Shown here one piece after another: positions 60,529-64,000 of a stretch of DNA of 64,000 nt. The position numbers and the translations under genes were made by a program. Under the pieces are notes generated by a model that was not told where the DNA came from, did no database searches, and saw only the letters and a program-made list of their open reading frames with translations. Each line of letters opens with the position of its first letter. Position 1 is the first letter of the stretch. This DNA is from Spirosoma validum (GTDB lineage Bacteria; Bacteroidota; Bacteroidia; Cytophagales; Spirosomataceae), in the NCBI RefSeq assembly GCF_014699035.1, contig NZ_JACXAA010000008.1:186001-250000 (forward strand), written 5' to 3'.

Positions 60529-62046
60529 TTAGTTAGATGGCAGGATGGCTGGTAAACAATTATATACCTCATTTTGCACGTAAAACGTACAGGTTTCGGG
60601 TAACGAAATTGGAGAAGAATTTGCGTCAGTATCCCAAACGAGGGAATGCGCCTTGTTCACAATCGTAACGGCTGGTGGAAATAGCGTTTCCTGGCGAACT
60701 GAACGAACCCGGGTTGAATACGTTCCAGTGCCGACTAGTAGGCTTTGAGACGTATTACCCGTATTCCAGCTATAGTCAGAGCCGGTAGGGGGCAGGAGTT
60801 GGAGCTGGCGATTCGTTGCGCAGTCAATACGTACCAGCGGCTGCTGTTGCGCTTCGTAGGGCGTAATTTTCTTCAATATATCGTCGGTAATCGCATTGGC
60901 CCAGCGTTCGCCCGCCTTAGCCTGCCCTAACGGTGAGTAATGAGCCCCATCGGGTCGGTCGGCCACAGACGAGATGCTGTCAAGGTCGGGGCCGAGAAAG
61001 GTCTGATAACCTGGCCGGTTGATGGTTTGCAACTGAGCCAAGCGAACGTTCTCGAAAGGTTTCCCAGTAAATGAAGAAAGCGCAATGATCCACGCCAGAT
61101 CAGGTTTGTTAAACTCCTGACGAGCTTTGTCGATAACCCCGTAATGGTGTTTTAGGATCAGGTCGGCTGGGTTTTCCCGATCATTTTCGCCGTGGTTCAA
61201 TAGTATGGCCCGGATGCCGGTCGACGGTACGTACAGATTCATCAGATTACGCAGGTTGACATACGGCATTCGCTGTTCATACCGAACAAAACTGTGCGTG
61301 AACGGAATGTCGTAAGCGGCTTTGTAGTTGTGTTCCATGTTGGTGCCGCCAAAACCGGCATTGTAGATCAGCACCGGTACGTTAATACGTTGCACCAGTA
61401 CGTCGCCCATATGTCCCCAGAACCACGCCATTTTAGCGAAGGGAGCCATCCCGTTAAACGTCTGCAACTGACTGAATACCAAACCGGGCAAATAGCGTGT
61501 GTCGGCTGTGTTCAGATACTGCTGAAAGTCGGGACTGGTCTGGTCAAGGGCAACGACCGTCACCCGATCGTCGGTCGCACCGGGCATCGAAGGGCAGAGA
61601 TTGACGCCGTTAACCGTGCAGCCGGAACCCTGCGCGTTCGAATGACCAACAATCGCAAACACTTCACCGACGCCAAACCGATCGACGGAGTCTGTGACTA
61701 CCACCTTTCCATTACGTAGACCACGAACCTCCACCCGATACCAGCCGCCCCGAACGCTGAGGTTACCGTTAAACTGACCCTTTATGGGTTTTTCCTGAAG
61801 AATTGCCCAGTCCGTGGAAACGCCCTGTCCAGTTGCGCGAGCTACCACGCGCGCTTCAACCACATCGAGCGGTTGCGCGTAGCTGCCCGCGATCTGCACG
61901 GTTGCTGTGTTGGCATTCGAGCGCTGGATGACCATCCGGTTGACTGGATACGTAACATCAATCTGAGCGATCGCCTGAAGGTTGCATAAATAGACTAAGA
62001 GAGATGTGACTAAACTCGTTACGTTCTTTTGGCTAAATTCAAGCAT
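60529..62046 (-). CDS. SGNH/GDSL-type sialate O-acetylesterase-like protein with extra C-terminal domain
   Basis: 505 residues from ATG 62046, chosen because the signal (TSLVTSLLVYLCNLQAIAQ) starts here; an upstream in-frame start exists at 62076. An N-terminal beta domain (about 30-115) is followed by an SGNH hydrolase with the nucleophile serine in IVGHSNAQGSG, the block-III-like NHGENDRENP and the D-H pair in DGAHYSPLGQAKAGERW. The last 110 residues (DYSWNTGNTSQSLLVGTGTY) resemble Ig-like or adhesin repeats seen in Bacteroidota surface proteins. Probably deacetylates glycans at the cell surface. Substrate unknown. Confidence 0.87.
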   Translation of the reverse strand: MLEFSQKNVTSLVTSLLVYLCNLQAIAQIDVTYPVNRMVIQRSNANTATVQIAGSYAQPLDVVEARVVARATGQGVSTDWAILQEKPIKGQFNGNLSVRGGWYRVEVRGLRNGKVVVTDSVDRFGVGEVFAIVGHSNAQGSGCTVNGVNLCPSMPGATDDRVTVVALDQTSPDFQQYLNTADTRYLPGLVFSQLQTFNGMAPFAKMAWFWGHMGDVLVQRINVPVLIYNAGFGGTNMEHNYKAAYDIPFTHSFVRYEQRMPYVNLRNLMNLYVPSTGIRAILLNHGENDRENPADLILKHHYGVIDKARQEFNKPDLAWIIALSSFTGKPFENVRLAQLQTINRPGYQTFLGPDLDSISSVADRPDGAHYSPLGQAKAGERWANAITDDILKKITPYEAQQQPLVRIDCATNRQLQLLPPTGSDYSWNTGNTSQSLLVGTGTYSTRVRSVRQETLFPPAVTIVNKAHSLVWDTDANSSPISLPETCTFYVQNEVYNCLPAILPSN

Positions 62047-62266
62047 AGTATATAATGGAAACCTATCAGTTATCATTAACGCTTCGCGAAGCCTGATGGA
62101 TTTATAGAAGAACGATTAATCGGAGTCCGATTGAGATAGAGCGGCATACGCTTTGGACCAATTATACCGCAGAATGGCTATTTTTCGGCCAAAATGGTTT
62201 GTTTTTGAGAATCGTTTGTGTTACTTTGGCAACCAGAAGATAGTCAACCCCTCTGCCCATTCTGCA

Positions 62267-62761
62267 ATGAACTTTGACGACGAAGACGACGACGACAGCT
62301 TTATGGACTGGGACGGTTTCGATGAGGACTATGATCCTGAAGAAGCGCGTGCTGAGATGGAGGCTGAAAACCGGCGTATCAAGAACCTGCCCATTCTGCG
62401 GAAAGCAAATGAGCTCATGGAACTGACGCAGGCCATTGTCGAGACCATCAATAAAGAAGACGACGTGCTGATGATGCACGAGCAGATGCTGGCTAATGCC
62501 ATGATGCTGGCGCCGAAAATTGTTGGTGCAGAAGGAGGAGATCTCTATACGCTACGGATGGAAAATGCGGTCATTATCAAAATGCACGCCCGCGAGCTTT
62601 TAGCCCAAACGTCGTATTGTAAAGCCGAAAAATTGGCTACGCCCGCTTATCTGAACGTATTACGCGACGAAATCGAACAGTTCAGGCTACTCTTCGTGGA
62701 GTGGGTAAATGGATTCGATAAAGACAATGACGCTCCAGACGACTGGGGATTGTTTTATTAG
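62267..62761 (+). CDS. conserved acidic protein of unknown function
   Basis: 164 residues from ATG 62267 (MNFDDEDDDDSFMDWDGFDE); the longer frame back to 62153 has no supporting features. The first 35 residues are strongly acidic, followed by helices (ELMELTQAIVETINKEDDVL, AVIIKMHARELLAQTSYCKA) with a C-terminal LFVEWVNGFDKDNDAPDDWG. No signal peptide or membrane segment, so cytosolic. I do not recognise a family, but the composition and good coding character look real. Divergent from the SGNH gene; a near-consensus -7 sequence TTACTTTG precedes it. Confidence 0.75.
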   Translation: MNFDDEDDDDSFMDWDGFDEDYDPEEARAEMEAENRRIKNLPILRKANELMELTQAIVETINKEDDVLMMHEQMLANAMMLAPKIVGAEGGDLYTLRMENAVIIKMHARELLAQTSYCKAEKLATPAYLNVLRDEIEQFRLLFVEWVNGFDKDNDAPDDWGLFY

Positions 62762-62826
62762 CGAGCCCCAGAACCCTTGTACACTGCCTCAATTCTTAGT
62801 AACCTGTAGTAGCTCGTAACACGCTG

Positions 62827-64000
62827 TTATCGAGTGTACATCGCTCCCTTGGCAATCGTCGATTCGTACTCGTAATTGATCGTCTCCAGGAATTTACCCG
62901 TCACCCAGCCGATATTGGCATTTCGAATAAAGACGAACCGTTTTGGGCTTGAACCGGCATTGTAAGCGCTCATGACCGCGTCGAGCCACAGAGCTCCCGC
63001 AATGAGTTGCTTTTCCGAGAGCTGACTCTGAACCGTACTCACATCCTTCTCAGCCTGCTTCCGTGTTTCTGCATTCGCAATTGATCTCAGGTCGGGCTGG
63101 GTCAAGGCTTTGTAGTCATTAAGCGCCAGTTGCTTAAACCGCTCTACATCAGCTTCCAGAATTGGTACCGCCGTAACGCCCGCTTTCTCTGGGTACAGAT
63201 AGCTTACTAATGCCTGAGCAATATCGCCACCAACACCAATCGTTCGACGTTGCTTTAGTCCTGGATCTCTTAAGCGAGGTGCCAAAGTCGAGTCGGCAAT
63301 CGCTTTAACAACTCGCTGAGCTTCCCGTTTAAACGCGTCGGTATTCAGGGATCGTTTAGCTTCGATACGTTCGACCAATGTGGTAAGGCCAATGGGTATT
63401 GTGAGTTCGTGAAACGATTTATCGGCATGGGTGAAATTCCGACGGCTGGCATCCTGATCAAAATAACCGCCTGTTGTGCTATTGTTCCCCAGATTCAGCG
63501 ACGACGTAGTGGGCCAGACTTTACGGGGAATAGCCCCGATGGTAAAAAGCTGAGCCTCCCGGGTAGAGTTGAGTGTCGCATCGATTTTCAGGTTGGTACT
63601 GGGCAATACCCGCGTCAACTGTTCGTAGAACGCCTGCCGATTCTGGGGAGTTCTGGCTAGTTCTTTGTCTAGATCACTACTGAAAACGATGAATGTTCGT
63701 TCAGCCGGAATGTTATACCGCTTAATGGAGTCTAAGCCGATTCGTAGCGCATCCTGCCCACCTTTAGCCGATTTCGATGCGTCGGCAAGAAGGCCACTAT
63801 TGGGGATATCAAAGACGGTTTTGATGTCTTTTTCGTAAAAGTCGGTTTCATAGCTGGTTTTGAAAATAGCCACTTTTACACCAGCTGTACCGATCTGAAT
63901 GCCTGCGTAAACATTCTTACTGGAAATATCGCGGATGATTTCATTGACGGCCCAGCCACTGGCTACGTATTTGAGCTTCGTGTACTGCGTTCGGGCTTGT
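62827..64000 (-). CDS. Ppx/GppA-like (ASKHA-fold) protein, C-terminal part, N-terminus off window
   Basis: The frame runs open from the stop at 62827 to the window edge (about 390 codons), so the apparent GTG start at 63873 is internal and the gene begins beyond the window. Motifs resemble exopolyphosphatase/GppA: a first phosphate-binding strand VYAGIQIGTAGVKVAIF, an EA block TREAQLFTIGAIPR, and a second glycine-rich SSLNLGNNSTTGGYFD comparable to the family's DxGGGST element. Spacing suits the ASKHA fold, but the acidic residue and glycines are changed, so catalysis is doubtful. Assignment is by eye and tentative. Confidence 0.55.
   Translation of the reverse strand, partial: QARTQYTKLKYVASGWAVNEIIRDISSKNVYAGIQIGTAGVKVAIFKTSYETDFYEKDIKTVFDIPNSGLLADASKSAKGGQDALRIGLDSIKRYNIPAERTFIVFSSDLDKELARTPQNRQAFYEQLTRVLPSTNLKIDATLNSTREAQLFTIGAIPRKVWPTTSSLNLGNNSTTGGYFDQDASRRNFTHADKSFHELTIPIGLTTLVERIEAKRSLNTDAFKREAQRVVKAIADSTLAPRLRDPGLKQRRTIGVGGDIAQALVSYLYPEKAGVTAVPILEADVERFKQLALNDYKALTQPDLRSIANAETRKQAEKDVSTVQSQLSEKQLIAGALWLDAVMSAYNAGSSPKRFVFIRNANIGWVTGKFLETINYEYESTIAKGAMYTR

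Noticed and set aside
1..64000. CRISPR arrays, prophage, tRNA or rRNA genes
   Set aside because: No regularly spaced direct repeats, no phage structural or integrase genes, and no cloverleaf or rRNA-like sequence were recognised by eye.

Overview
The window looks like a chromosomal segment of a Bacteroidota (Cytophagales) bacterium, most like Spirosoma or a close relative. I infer this from three SusC/SusD-type outer-membrane nutrient-uptake pairs, FecR/ECF-sigma trans-envelope signalling, a type IX secretion (CHU_C) adhesin, LytTR and NarL-type regulators, promoters of the Bacteroidota type (TTG, about 19-20 bp, TAnnTTTG), and many signal peptides and lipoproteins. No tRNA, rRNA, CRISPR array, prophage or intact insertion sequence was seen.

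Layout. 1-5805 (minus): an operon of ECF sigma factor, FecR anti-sigma, SusC with an STN domain, and SusD (cut by the window edge), a complete surface-signalling uptake locus. 6112-8061: a small HMA-like protein and a VOC protein, divergent from a GlxA-type regulator. 8212-13835 (minus): purple-acid-phosphatase-like phosphoesterase, DinB/YfiT protein, a propeller plus helical-barrel glycosidase-like protein, and a sialidase-like BNR protein. 14480-23451 (plus): a second ECF sigma, a 75-residue protein in the place where FecR is expected, SusC without STN, SusD, a neutral-ceramidase-like protein and a PqaA-family protein. 23554-30470: subtilase, small lipoprotein, beta-barrel gene followed by a partial copy of itself, orphan LytTR regulator, cupin, SnoaL-like protein and a decayed FAD monooxygenase. 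30623-32958: Gfo/Idh/MocA oxidoreductase overlapping an ExuT-like MFS transporter.

33113-37358: three unrecognised soluble proteins next to a polytopic membrane protein, a sensor-poor histidine kinase and a NarL-type response regulator. This is the least explained block. 37693-47015: lipoprotein, CAP protein, T9SS adhesin, Tat-exported Nif3-like protein, SdiA-regulated-type lipoprotein, M43-like metalloprotease with Fn3 domains, and a LolC/E-like permease. 47637-54709: SusC, SusD, DUF3823 lipoprotein and NamZ-type exo-muramidase, which may salvage peptidoglycan. 54844-64000: guaA, YtxH/LEA-like protein, glmM, transglutaminase with an Anbu-type proteasome homologue, SGNH esterase, a conserved acidic protein, and the C-terminal part of a Ppx/GppA-like protein.

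A striking non-coding theme is more than a dozen long palindromes (arms of about 12-33 bp), nearly all intergenic. Several share the word GGTACCACGG, and two related copies lie next to a truncated gene. They look like a dispersed palindromic repeat population rather than ordinary terminators.
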